Below the pieces are notes generated by a model. It saw only the letters and a list, made by a program, of their open reading frames with translations. It was not told the DNA's origin and ran no database searches. Shown here piece after piece: positions 1 through 10,965 of a stretch of DNA of 64,000 nt; within the stretch, counting starts at the first letter, position 1, and the number at the start of each line of letters is the position of its first letter. The translations under genes were made by a program, and so were the position numbers. The stretch is from Gp6-AA40 sp963741135 (GTDB taxonomy: Bacteria; Acidobacteriota; Vicinamibacteria; Vicinamibacterales; UBA2999), in NCBI GenBank assembly GCA_963741135.1, contig CAVUHC010000008.1, positions 868,001 through 932,000 of the forward strand. The letters are read 5' to 3'.

Positions 1-412
1 CCACGGCGATCGAGCTCCTCCGAGCAGTTCGATCGTGACGCCGAATGCCGGCAGGATCACGACGTCATCGGCCGTGTCAGCGCGTCGATCGACTCTCCCG
101 GGTCGGTGAGAAAGCGGACTGCCCTGCGCGCGCAGCTGGTCGTTGACGTGCGGGTTGTGGATGATTTCGCCGGTGAGGACGACCGGGCGATCCGGAAATC
201 GCTTGCGCGCCTGGTAGGCGTAGTCGACGGCGCGGTCGACGCCGTAGCAGAACCCGAACTCGCGCGCGAGGTGGATTGTCAGCCGCCCGGACGCGTAGCT
301 GATAGTCGTTGTCCTTGATGGACGCGACGAGTTCGCTGTGATAGCTCTCGGCGAGCGTGTCGGCGACTTCGTGCTTGAGGTCGAGGCCCTTGCGAAAAAT
401 CAGCGGCGGCAA
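1..412 (-). CDS. ispH: 4-hydroxy-3-methylbut-2-enyl diphosphate reductase, N-terminal part, broken by indels
   Basis: IspH is the last enzyme of the MEP isoprenoid pathway, an iron-sulfur reductase in the cytoplasm. Read on the minus strand across several frame changes, the fragment gives a conserved N-terminus, then the Fe-S cysteine context REFGFCYGVDRAVDYAY near position 270, then LTGEIIHNPHVN and DDVVILPAFGVT, all typical of IspH. The gene runs off the left edge, so the C-terminal cysteines are not visible. The likely start is TTG at 412, just after the stop of the upstream anti-sigma gene (417-419). At least three single-base indels break the frame, for example an extra base in the run that should read LRAQGVRFLTDPG. 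Family assignment is secure; the breaks are probably sequence errors. Confidence 0.85.
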
Positions 413-416
413 GGAA

Positions 417-1026
417 CTAGCGCACTTCCCACGGCAGCGGCGTCAGGTCGTCGAGCGGCTGCAGCGCGGCGGCCGCCGGGCCATCGATCGCGATTTCGAT
501 CTGGCTGAGGAACTCCTCGTCCGAGATCGGCGGTCGATATCTCGCGAATCGCGCCGGTCGCGCAGTTCCGGAGCGTCGGGCCGCTCCGCGTGACGGGCGA
601 CGATGCCGCGTGCCGCCCGGCCGTCCGAAGCGAGTAGTCGTGACCGAACCGGCCGGCGAGGACGCCGACGACGAGGCCGGCGACCGCGGCGGCGGCAATC
701 CATCGCGTCGAGGGACGTGTGCGCGACACCGTCGGTTCATGCGGCGTGCCCGGCGGGGAACGCGATCAGCCGGCCGGGTCGTCCGTCGTGCTGGAGTTGC
801 GCGAGGATGCGCGCCTGCTGACGCGCGAGCCGCTCGGGCGGAAAGGCCGCGTCGGCCTCTGTGGCCGCCGCGTCCGACACATCGTCGAGCAGCTGCGCAG
901 GCGCGCACGCCGCGCGTCGCAGCGCGACACACGCGCGCCAGGTGCTGCTGCTCGGCGGCTGAGGCCGCGTCGAGGATGCAGAGCTTCGATGAGTCGGTCG
1001 TCCGACAAGATGGCTAGCTGTGTCAT
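417..1026 (-). CDS. Membrane-anchored anti-sigma factor, frameshifted
   Basis: This gene directly follows the ECF sigma factor and is probably its inhibitor, holding the sigma factor at the membrane. It starts at ATG 1026 (MTQLAILSDDRLIEAL), and TGATG would join it to the sigma gene. A predicted membrane segment is visible about two thirds along (WIAAAAVAGLVVGVLAG, near positions 640-700), and the C-terminus SDEEFLSQIEIAIDG...LPWEV reads cleanly to the stop at 417-419. The middle needs three or more frame changes to connect. No zinc-finger HxxxCxxC motif is clear. The anti-sigma role is inferred from position, size and topology, not from a recognised domain. Confidence 0.55.
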
Positions 1027-1686
1027 CAGCTCGTGCTCCAGCAGCCGCCGCAGCTTGCGGATGGCGCGGAACAAATGCACTCGAACCGTCGCTTCGCTCA
1101 CTCCGAGCGCCTGGCTGACCTCGGCCGTCGTCTGCTCCGCGAGGTGGCACAGCGTGAACACCGTGCGCTGGCGATCGGGGAGCGATTCGACGGCCGTCCG
1201 TAATTTCGTTCGCGCGTTCCCGCGAGACCAGCCGCTGCTCGGGCGTCTGCTCCGGCGTCGCCGGGTCGGTCGGCGCGCATGTCGCTTCGGTCGACGCCAT
1301 CGGCACCGACCAGCGCAGCCGCCGCGAGCGCGACTTCCGCAGGTCGAGGCACGCGTTCACGAGGATGCGCGTGAACCAGACTTCGAACGGAAGGTCTTCG
1401 CGGTAGCTGGTGATGTGCGTGAACACCTTCACGAAGGCGTCCTGCACCGCCTCGTCGGCATCGTGTACGTCGCGCAGGTACGTGATAGGCGATTCGCACG
1501 GCCCGCCGCTGCTGGCGCGCGACGAGCTCGCCGTACCGTTCGCGCGCAGCGTCGCGTTCGCCGCCGGCGACGAGAGCCTTGATCTCGGCCGCCAGCTGCG
1601 AGTCCCTCGACAGCGGCGCAACCGGTGCGACGGCACCGACGCCGGCAGCCGTCGAGGAGGCCCGTCCGAGGAGGCGTTCTTGTCAT
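1027..1686 (-). CDS. ECF (sigma-70 family, RpoE-type) RNA polymerase sigma factor, frameshifted
   Basis: An extracytoplasmic-function sigma factor. Region 2 is visible as YLRDVHDADEAVQDAFVKVF followed by FEVWFTRILVNACLDLRK (about positions 1340-1490), and region 4 as FTLCHLAEQTTAEVSQALGV followed by SEATVRVHLFRAIRKLRRLL (1045-1165). A helix-turn-helix lies in the latter. The linker and N-terminus need indels to join, for example one extra base in TAY-H-YLRD near 1470. ATG 1686 is preferred over GTG 1704. In the sequence as given, region 4 runs in frame into the anti-sigma start with no stop between them; one spurious base near 1029 would explain this, since a TGA overlaps the ATG. It is transcribed away from pckA. 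Confidence 0.8.
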
Positions 1687-1774
1687 GAAATACGGCTGCG
1701 GCACGGGAACGTTTACCGCGGGTCCAACTATACAGGGATTCAGGTCAAATCGGGATCATTGGCCCTCGGACGGG

Positions 1775-1803
1775 TTGACTGGTATCCATCTCACCGGTAC
1801 GAT
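1775..1803 (+). promoter_or_regulatory. Sigma-70-type promoter for pckA
   Basis: TTGACT (1775-1780), a 17-base spacer and TACGAT (1798-1803) lie about 95 bases before the pckA ATG, in the gap between the divergent sigma-factor gene and pckA. Spacing and hexamers fit the housekeeping consensus. Nothing else of note is seen in 1705-1898. Confidence 0.5.
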
Positions 1804-1898
1804 TCCTTTTTTCTCTTTATCGGCCTTTTTCGCCATCGCCGCCATCCGGCGGCAACGTTGGCGCGGCCCGGACGCCGCTGCAATTGGGGAGTCTTGAG

Positions 1899-3507
<1,609 letters not shown>

Positions 3508-3508
<1 letters not shown>

Positions 3509-3604
3509 ATCCCAAAAAGCCCAAACCCCAAATCCCAAATCCCAAATCAAGAACGTCGGCAGGCGTTGGGACTTGGGATTTGGAACCTGGGATGTGGGAT
3601 TGGG
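3508..3604. repeat. Intergenic hairpin with word-repeat arms (CCCAAAT family)
   Basis: The left arm (3508-3548) repeats CCCAAATC-type words. The right arm (3566-3604) repeats the complement (TTGGGA, TTGGGATTTGG, TGGGATTGGG). A spacer of about 17 bases separates them. The element fills the whole gap between pckA and gatB and ends only a few bases before the gatB start, so it may fold in the leader of gatB mRNA or in a pckA 3' end. Confidence 0.75.
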
Positions 3605-3612
3605 TTGTGCCT

Positions 3613-5062
<1,450 letters not shown>

Positions 5063-5066
<4 letters not shown>

Positions 5067-7610
5067 CTGGCGAAACCGGGCGCGGTTTCGCTCCTCGGTG
5101 GAACCAGGCCCGGTCTCTTCTCGCACCGCTGCTCGCGTACCTCGCCGCGGCGGTCGTGACGACCTGGCCGCTCGCCCTCCATCCGCGCTCGCTCCTCGGC
5201 GCGCCTTCGGGGCCGGGTGATCCGTTCCTCAACCTGTGGATTCTCGGCTGGGATATGCAGGCGGTGCTCAGCGATCCCGCCTCACTCCTCACCGGCCGCG
5301 TCTTCAACGCCAACATCTTTCATCCCGCGCGCAGGAACGCTCGCGTACTCCGATCACCTTCTGCTCCAGAGCGTGCTGCTCTCGCCGCTATACGCGATCA
5401 CGCACGATGTCGTCGCCTGCTACAACGTGCTGCTGATCGTGTCACTCGTGGCGAGCGCGCTGGCGATGCATCTGTTCGTGCGCTCGGTGATCTGCACCGA
5501 GAGCGGCGCGTATCTCGCCGGTCTTGCATGGGGGTTCGGTTCGTACCGCTTTGCGCATCTGATCCATCTGCAGCTCCAGTCGCTGTACTTTCTCCCGCTC
5601 GCCTTCCTGTTTCTTCATCGCGTCATCGCGGGCCGACGGCGGCGCGACGTGATGTTACCTGGGCGTCGTCGCCGGACTGCAGGCGCTCTCGTCCGTGTAC
5701 TACGGTGTCATCGGCGGTCTTGCACTCGCGGTGGGCGGCGTCGCGCTCGCCATCGGCGTTGGGCGCTGGCGCAGCAGCGCTCTGCTGACGCCGTCTTGTC
5801 GCTGCCGGCGCGATCGGCGCGCTGATCGTCGCGCCGGTCGCGCTGGTGTACTGGCGCGTGGGGCAAAGCGAAGGCTTCGGACGCAACCTGTACGAGGCGG
5901 GCCGCAACGCCGCGTACGTGTCCAGCTATCTGCAGGTTCCTCCAGGCAACATGGTGTATGGCCGCACGGATCTTCTTCGCCAGCGCGACAGGGTGGCCTC
6001 GAGCGAGCCGCCGCATACCGGCCCTGAACGCGAGCTGTTTCCAGGATTCGTGCTGATCGCGCTCGCGATCGCGGGCGTGTGGCTCGGGTGGCGAAGCGAC
6101 AGCCGCCCGATCGTATTGACGATGGTGGCGATTGCCGTCCTCGGTTTCGTGCTGTCGCTTGGTCCCGACGGCATTCGCCCGCTGTACGCCGCGTTCCATC
6201 GATTCGTCTTCGGCTTCCAGGCGATTCGCGCCCCGGCGCGGTTCTCGGTCGTCGTGCTCTTCGCTCTCTGCACCCTTGCCGCGATCGGCTGGCGCGAGCT
6301 TTCCTCCCGCGCGCACGGTGTTTCACCACTAGGACGCAAAGACGAGGTGAACCACAACGGGCACAAAGAGCACAAAGGTCAGATCACAAATAAGAACAAC
6401 TACTTCGTGTTCTCAAATCTTCGTGCCCTTCGTGACCTTCGTGGTTACGTACTCTTTGTGCTCTTCGCATTGGCGGCACTCGAGTGGCTCCATGTACCGA
6501 TATCGTTGACCGCAGCGCCGCCGCTTCGAACTGACGTGGGCCAGTGGCTTGCCGGCGCACCCGAGCCTGGCGCAGTCGCGATTCTTCCGCTCGACGCCGA
6601 TATCGCGAGCACGCCGGCCATGGTGCAGTCGCTCGAGTATCGGCGTCCGATCGTCAACGGCTACAGCGGGCAGCGTCCGTCGTTCTACAGGCCGCTCGTC
6701 GACGCCCTCAACACGTTTCCATCGGGCGATGCGCTGCTCGCGCTGCGCGACAGCGGTGTGCGTTTCGTCGTCACGCCCGCGCCGATCGCACCGTCGCCCG
6801 GGGACGGACCCTCTCCGGCGGTCGAGCGCGCCCGGTTCAACGACGGGACGATCTATGAGCTGCGGTGGACTCCGGACATCGACGCGCGGCTGGCCGCAAC
6901 GTCGACGATCGATCCGCCCCCGGCCGGCTCCATTCCGTTTCATGTCGGCGAGATCGCGCGCTACCGGGTCGTGTGGGGCAGCGCGGGCCTGAACCTGTCG
7001 GCCGGTGAGATCGCCATCAGCGTCGAGCCGCCGGCCTATCGCCTGGTCGTCACGGCGGCGACGGCTCCGTGGGTGGCGAAGTTCTTCGAAGCCCGGGATG
7101 TGTTCGCAACGCAGGCCGGACGGCGATCTGTTGCCTGAGGTCCACGAGCGCGATCAGCAGGAAGGCTCGCGCCACGTCACCCGCGCCTTCCTTTACGATC
7201 ACGCCACGGGCGTGGTGCGAACCGGACGCTCGGTCGCCGATGCCCGGGCTGAAGGCGCGGTGGTCCTGCCGATGTTTCCTCATGCCCGCGATGCGATAGC
7301 CGCGTTGTTTTACGCGCGAACCCTGCCCTTGCGCGAAGGCGAGCACTACCGCTTTCCGGTGAACGAGGCGGGTCGGAATCTCGTCGTTGAGCTGTCGGTC
7401 GATGGCCGAGACAACGTTCGGGTCCAGGGGCGGGACGTCGAGGCGTTGCGCATTACTCCGAGGCTTCAACGACGAGTCGAGGAGCGTGAGCAACTGAAGG
7501 CCATTCTGTGGCTGAGCAACGAGCCACGGCGGATCCCGCTTGCACTCGAGGTGGACGCCGGCTTCGGTCACGTTCGCGTCGAGCTCGAGAGTTATCGATC
7601 AGCCCCGTGA
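5063..7610 (+). CDS. Large polytopic membrane protein with C-terminal DUF3108-like domain, containing a palindromic insert; frameshifted
   Basis: The N-terminal two thirds is a hydrophobic membrane protein resembling GT-C-type or YfhO-like proteins. A first membrane helix (LLAPLLAYLAAAVVTTWPLA) is followed by a loop with GDPFLNLWILGWD and many further helices (LLQSVLLSPLYAITHDVVAC, FVLIALAIAGVWLGW, VVVLFALCTLAAIGW). The C-terminal part, from about 6930, begins IPFHVGEIARYRVVWGSAGL and resembles DUF3108 periplasmic proteins. No stop or signal peptide separates the two, so they look fused. ATG 5063 overlaps the gatB stop. About four indels interrupt the frame (near 5330, 5650, 5800 and 7125). 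A palindromic element at 6323-6466 is translated in frame. The function is unknown; transfer of a lipid-linked sugar is a guess from topology. Confidence 0.6.
6323..6466. repeat. Palindromic repeat element inserted inside a coding region
   Basis: The left arm contains AACCACAACGGGCACAAAGA followed by GCACAAAG (about 6350-6377), and the right arm contains CTTCGTGCCCTTCGTGACCT followed by TCGTGGTT (6418-6445). The arms pair imperfectly, at about 22 of 28 positions, and a second word array (CTTTGTGCTCTTCG) follows. It is AT-richer than its surroundings and translates without a stop into a hydrophilic Asn/Lys/His-rich loop (for example VNHNGHKEHKGQ) in an otherwise hydrophobic protein. Confidence 0.75.
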
Positions 7611-7616
7611 TATACT
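7608..7616 (+). promoter_or_regulatory. Extended -10 promoter for ftsEX
   Basis: TGATATACT overlaps the stop of the upstream gene and carries both the TGn extension and a near-consensus TATACT. No good -35 is visible 17 bases upstream. It lies 53 bases before the ftsE GTG. Confidence 0.4.
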
Positions 7617-7668
7617 CCCGGCATCCAACCTCACAAATAATGCCTTTGGCCCCGGGTGCACAGGCAGC

Positions 7669-8328
7669 GTGATCGAGACGCACCACCTCTCGAAACTTTA
7701 CAGTCGCGGCTTGTACGCGCTGCAGGACTTGTCACTCTCGGTGGAGAAGGGCGAGTTCGTGTTCCTTACCGGGCCAAGCGGCGCCGGCAAGTCCACGTTC
7801 CTGCGTCTCGTGCTGATGCAGGAGACGCCCAGCGAAGGCGAGATATTCGTCAACGGCCACAATCTCACGAGCCTCCGTCGCAGCGAGATCCAGGAGTATC
7901 GGCGCGGGATTGGGTTCATCTTCCAGGACTTCAAGCTGATTCCGACGCGGACCGTTTTCGAGAACGTCTCGTTCGTGCTCGAAGTCCTCGGCGTTCCATC
8001 GACGCAACAGCGGCGGCGCACGTTCCAGGTCCTCAAGTGGGTGGGGCTCCAACACCGCATGAATGCCTATCCGCGAGATCTGTCCGGCGGCGAACAGCAG
8101 CGGATTGCCATCGCGCGGGCGCTTGTCAACGATCCCGCGCTGGTGCTGGCCGATGAGCCGACCGGCAACCTCGACCCCGATCTTTCTCTCGAAATCATGA
8201 ACCTGCTGCGCGAGATCAACGCCGGTGGCACGACCGTCGTCGTCGCGACACATGACCGCGAGCTCATTCGTCTCGTTGGCCGGCGCACGGTCACGCTCGA
8301 CCAGGGGCGCATCGTCGAGGTGGCATGA
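7669..8328 (+). CDS. ftsE: Cell division ATP-binding protein FtsE
   Basis: FtsE is the ABC ATPase that partners FtsX at the division site and controls peptidoglycan hydrolases. The protein has 219 residues, the usual size. Walker A GPSGAGKST is near residue 36, the signature LSGGEQQR near 138, Walker B ALVLADEP near 160 and the H-loop ATHDREL near 194. The GTG at 7669 gives VIETHHLSKLYSRGLYALQD, which matches the family N-terminus better than longer in-frame starts. The stop overlaps the ftsX ATG by four bases (ATGA), so the two are translationally coupled. The frame is intact, unlike the preceding genes. Confidence 0.95.
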   Translation: MIETHHLSKLYSRGLYALQDLSLSVEKGEFVFLTGPSGAGKSTFLRLVLMQETPSEGEIFVNGHNLTSLRRSEIQEYRRGIGFIFQDFKLIPTRTVFENVSFVLEVLGVPSTQQRRRTFQVLKWVGLQHRMNAYPRDLSGGEQQRIAIARALVNDPALVLADEPTGNLDPDLSLEIMNLLREINAGGTTVVVATHDRELIRLVGRRTVTLDQGRIVEVA

Positions 8329-9212
8329 GGGCAATCGATTACGCGTTGCGCCAAGCATGGGCGAGCCTCTGGCGTGGCGGCCGGTCGACGGCGTTTGCCA
8401 TCATCGCCATTGCTCTCGCCGCGCTCGTGCTTGGATCGCTCTTGTTGCTCACGTGGAACGTGGATCAGCTGCTCACTCAATGGACCTCTGCGACGGAATT
8501 CTCCGTGTTCCTGCGCGACGACGCGACATCGGAACAGCGGGGGGCGATCGAGGCCACGGTGGACCAGAGCGGTGTGGCGGATGGACGCGAATATGTATCG
8601 AAGGCGGAGGCGCTGACGCGTTTTCGCCGACAATTCACCGATCTCGCTGCGCTGACCACGGATCTGGGTGATAACCCGTTTCCCGCGTCGCTCGAGGTGC
8701 GGGTCCGGCCCGGCGCGGAAGGCAACGGCCGCGCAGATGCGCTCGTGAAGCAGGTGGCGACGCTCCCAGGCGTGGCGGATGTCCGCTACGACCGGGAATG
8801 GCTCGCGCGGATGGCAAGCGGGCTCAACGCCCTTCGCGGCGCCGGTTTCGCGCTCGCGTTCCTGATGGCTGTAGCCGCGGCCGTCACCGTGGCCGCCGTG
8901 GTCCGGCTTGGCCTGTACACGCGCCGCGAGGAAATAGACATCATGAAGCTGGTGGGGTCGCCGCTTGCCTTCATCCGGGGGCCGTTCATTGCTGAAGGAC
9001 TGCTGCAAGGGGGCTTCGGGGCGGTCGTTGCGCTAGTACTTCTGTGGCTGGGATTCAAAGCTGTGGGCACCTGGTGGGGCGCCGACCTGACGGCCATCCT
9101 CGATGGCGCGTCGCTGCAGTTTCTTCCAATTCGCGAGGCCATCCTGCTGGTGGCCGGGGGGATGTTTGTGGGTGCGGCCGGGGGGTTTGCCGCATCGCGT
9201 CACGCGACGTAA
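8325..9212 (+). CDS. ftsX: Cell division protein FtsX
   Basis: FtsX is the four-helix membrane partner of FtsE. The 295 residues show a cytoplasmic N-terminus (MRAIDYALRQAWASLWRGGR), helix 1 around residues 20-45, and a large periplasmic domain with FSVFLRDDATSEQRGAIEAT and a conserved NPFPASLEVRV. Three C-terminal helices follow (about 175-200, 220-245 and 265-285). It directly overlaps ftsE. It most likely passes the ATPase signal to a periplasmic amidase regulator; no such regulator gene is nearby. Confidence 0.93.
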   Translation: MRAIDYALRQAWASLWRGGRSTAFAIIAIALAALVLGSLLLLTWNVDQLLTQWTSATEFSVFLRDDATSEQRGAIEATVDQSGVADGREYVSKAEALTRFRRQFTDLAALTTDLGDNPFPASLEVRVRPGAEGNGRADALVKQVATLPGVADVRYDREWLARMASGLNALRGAGFALAFLMAVAAAVTVAAVVRLGLYTRREEIDIMKLVGSPLAFIRGPFIAEGLLQGGFGAVVALVLLWLGFKAVGTWWGADLTAILDGASLQFLPIREAILLVAGGMFVGAAGGFAASRHAT

Positions 9213-9244
9213 TTTGCCGGGTGGCCCGGCCGGGGAGGCCGGCG

Positions 9245-9273
9245 TTGACAGTCCTCTGAGGGGCCGTTACACT
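9245..9273 (+). promoter_or_regulatory. Strong sigma-70 promoter
   Basis: TTGACA (9245-9250), a 17-base spacer and TACACT (9268-9273) lie 16 bases before the ATG at 9290. The -35 is a perfect consensus match. It should drive the small unknown gene, glycerate kinase and rnr as one unit. Confidence 0.6.
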
Positions 9274-9289
9274 CAAGGAAATCAGATAT

Positions 9290-9601
9290 ATGTCTGCGTC
9301 GAGAAGCCGTTTATCACGCTTCCTGGCCGATTCCCGCCCGCAGTGCGATCCTGTATTCCATTCCGTCTCCGATTTCTACCGAGAAGAGTTCGTCAAGTGC
9401 CGGCGCTGCCTCGAACAGCAGCGCGAGTTCTATTCCGAGGATGCCATCACCGACGTTGAACGCGCCCTCACGAAAGTGATGTCGCAGCTCGATCGACTCT
9501 GCACCAAGGCTGACGCGGATCAAGTGGTCAGCCGCCTTCTCAGGGAATTCGACGTTGTCACGGGCCTTTCGGCCTGGTCCGACCCTCGACACACTCACTG
9601 A
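9290..9601 (+). CDS. Small protein of unknown function
   Basis: This 103-residue protein is not one I recognise. It is soluble and charged, with a short CRRC pair near residue 38 (EFVKCRRCLEQQREFY) and a mainly helical acidic/basic pattern after it. It starts at ATG 9290 just behind a consensus promoter, and its stop TGA 9599-9601 overlaps the putative CTG start of the glycerate kinase gene. Codon use is like its neighbours and the frame is intact. It could be a metal- or RNA-binding helper of the downstream RNase R gene, but nothing in the sequence proves that. Confidence 0.6.
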   Translation: MSASRSRLSRFLADSRPQCDPVFHSVSDFYREEFVKCRRCLEQQREFYSEDAITDVERALTKVMSQLDRLCTKADADQVVSRLLREFDVVTGLSAWSDPRHTH

Positions 9602-10965
9602 CGCGCTCCGTTCCAGACCTCCGTCGCGACCTCCGTGCTGTCCTGCATGCGGCGCTCGATGCTGCCGACGCCAGCCGCCTGATTCATCACGCCCTTCGCG
9701 ATTCCGCTCTGCCCGCTGCCCTGCGGTCCGCTGCCGCCCTTGATGTCATCGCCGTCGGCAAGGCGGCGGGCGTGATGCTGAACGCGTTCGCGAGCGCCGC
9801 CGGAGTGCGGCTGCGTGTCAGCATGGGGATCGGGCCGTCGCGCCCGGCAGATCTTCCTCCGGACGCGGAATGGTACGACGGGGGCCATCCCATCCCGACT
9901 GCTGGCAGCGTTGCTGCCGCCCGGCGCGCCCTTGGCGTGGCAGGCAAGGCACGCACGGACGATCTGCTCGTTGTGCTGTTATCCGGGGGCGCCTCGGCCC
10001 TGATGGCGCTGCCCGTCGAGCCGGTAGTGCTTGCAGACAAGCAGGAAACCGTGCGGGCGCTGCTGCTGCGCGGCGCCACGATCGACGAGCTCAACACGGT
10101 GCGGAAACATCTCTCCGCGATCAAGGGAGGCCGCCTGGCTGCCGCAACGAACGCATCGATCGTCACGCTCGCGATTTCCGACGTCGTGGGTGACGATTTG
10201 TCGGTGATTGGATCGGGGCCCACCGTGGCGGACCCCAGCACGTTCGCCGCGGCGATGAATGTGCTGGATACACGCGGCGGCCGCGCGGCGTATCCGCCGT
10301 CCGTTGTGGCGTGGATCGAGCGCGGAATCGCAGGCGAGGTTCCGGAAACGCCCAAGGCGGATGACCGCCGGCTGACGCGATCGGAGGCGCGAATCATCGG
10401 CGGACGCATGACGGCGGTCAAGGGTGCGGCGCAGGCGGCGATGTCGCGGGGCTACGATGTCCGTGTGCTCGACACGCCCATTGTCGGAGAAGCGCGTGAC
10501 GCGGCCCGATCGTTCGCGGCGGACGTCCGCGACGCACTCACGACATTGACCCGCCCTGCGTGCGTCATTGGTGCGGGCGAAACCACTGTTCACGTCAAGG
10601 GTGACGGCGTGGGAGGGCGGAATCAGGAATTCGCGCTGGCCCTGGTGCCGTTCATCGCGGACCTGACAAGGTCCGCGCCGCGCGACGGGAGAGCAGAGTC
10701 CCCGTCGCACGATGGGGGAGCATCACCCGCGCCGCACGTAGTCGCAGCCAGCGTGGGGACCGACGGGATCGACGGGCCGACAGATGCCGCCGGCGCTATC
10801 GTCGATACCACAACGCTGGACCGCGCGTCCGCACAGGGGCTCGACGCGCCAGCGTTTCTCAACAACAACGACAGCTATCACTTCTTTCGCGCGCTCGACG
10901 ATCTCGTTCGCACTGGTCCGACCGGCACCAACGTTGGAGATCTGCAAGTCGCCCTGATTGCGTAA
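9598..10965 (+). CDS. Glycerate 2-kinase, GckA/MOFRL family
   Basis: The enzyme phosphorylates D-glycerate to 2-phosphoglycerate, feeding lower glycolysis. Family marks are IAVGKAAGVMLNAFASAAG, GGHPIPTAGSVAAARR, LLSGGASALMALP, LLLRGATIDELNTVRKHLSA, IKGGRLAA and the C-terminal MOFRL part with GAGETTVHVKGDGVGGRNQE then ASVGTDGIDGPTDAAGA. Clear homology (DLRRDLRAVLHAALDAADAS) extends upstream of the first ATG (9772), yet no ATG, GTG or TTG exists in this frame back to a stop at 9511. The best candidate is CTG 9598, overlapping the previous stop as CTGA. A one-base error hiding the true start is an alternative. rnr begins directly after the stop. Confidence 0.85.
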   Translation: MTRSVPDLRRDLRAVLHAALDAADASRLIHHALRDSALPAALRSAAALDVIAVGKAAGVMLNAFASAAGVRLRVSMGIGPSRPADLPPDAEWYDGGHPIPTAGSVAAARRALGVAGKARTDDLLVVLLSGGASALMALPVEPVVLADKQETVRALLLRGATIDELNTVRKHLSAIKGGRLAAATNASIVTLAISDVVGDDLSVIGSGPTVADPSTFAAAMNVLDTRGGRAAYPPSVVAWIERGIAGEVPETPKADDRRLTRSEARIIGGRMTAVKGAAQAAMSRGYDVRVLDTPIVGEARDAARSFAADVRDALTTLTRPACVIGAGETTVHVKGDGVGGRNQEFALALVPFIADLTRSAPRDGRAESPSHDGGASPAPHVVAASVGTDGIDGPTDAAGAIVDTTTLDRASAQGLDAPAFLNNNDSYHFFRALDDLVRTGPTGTNVGDLQVALIA

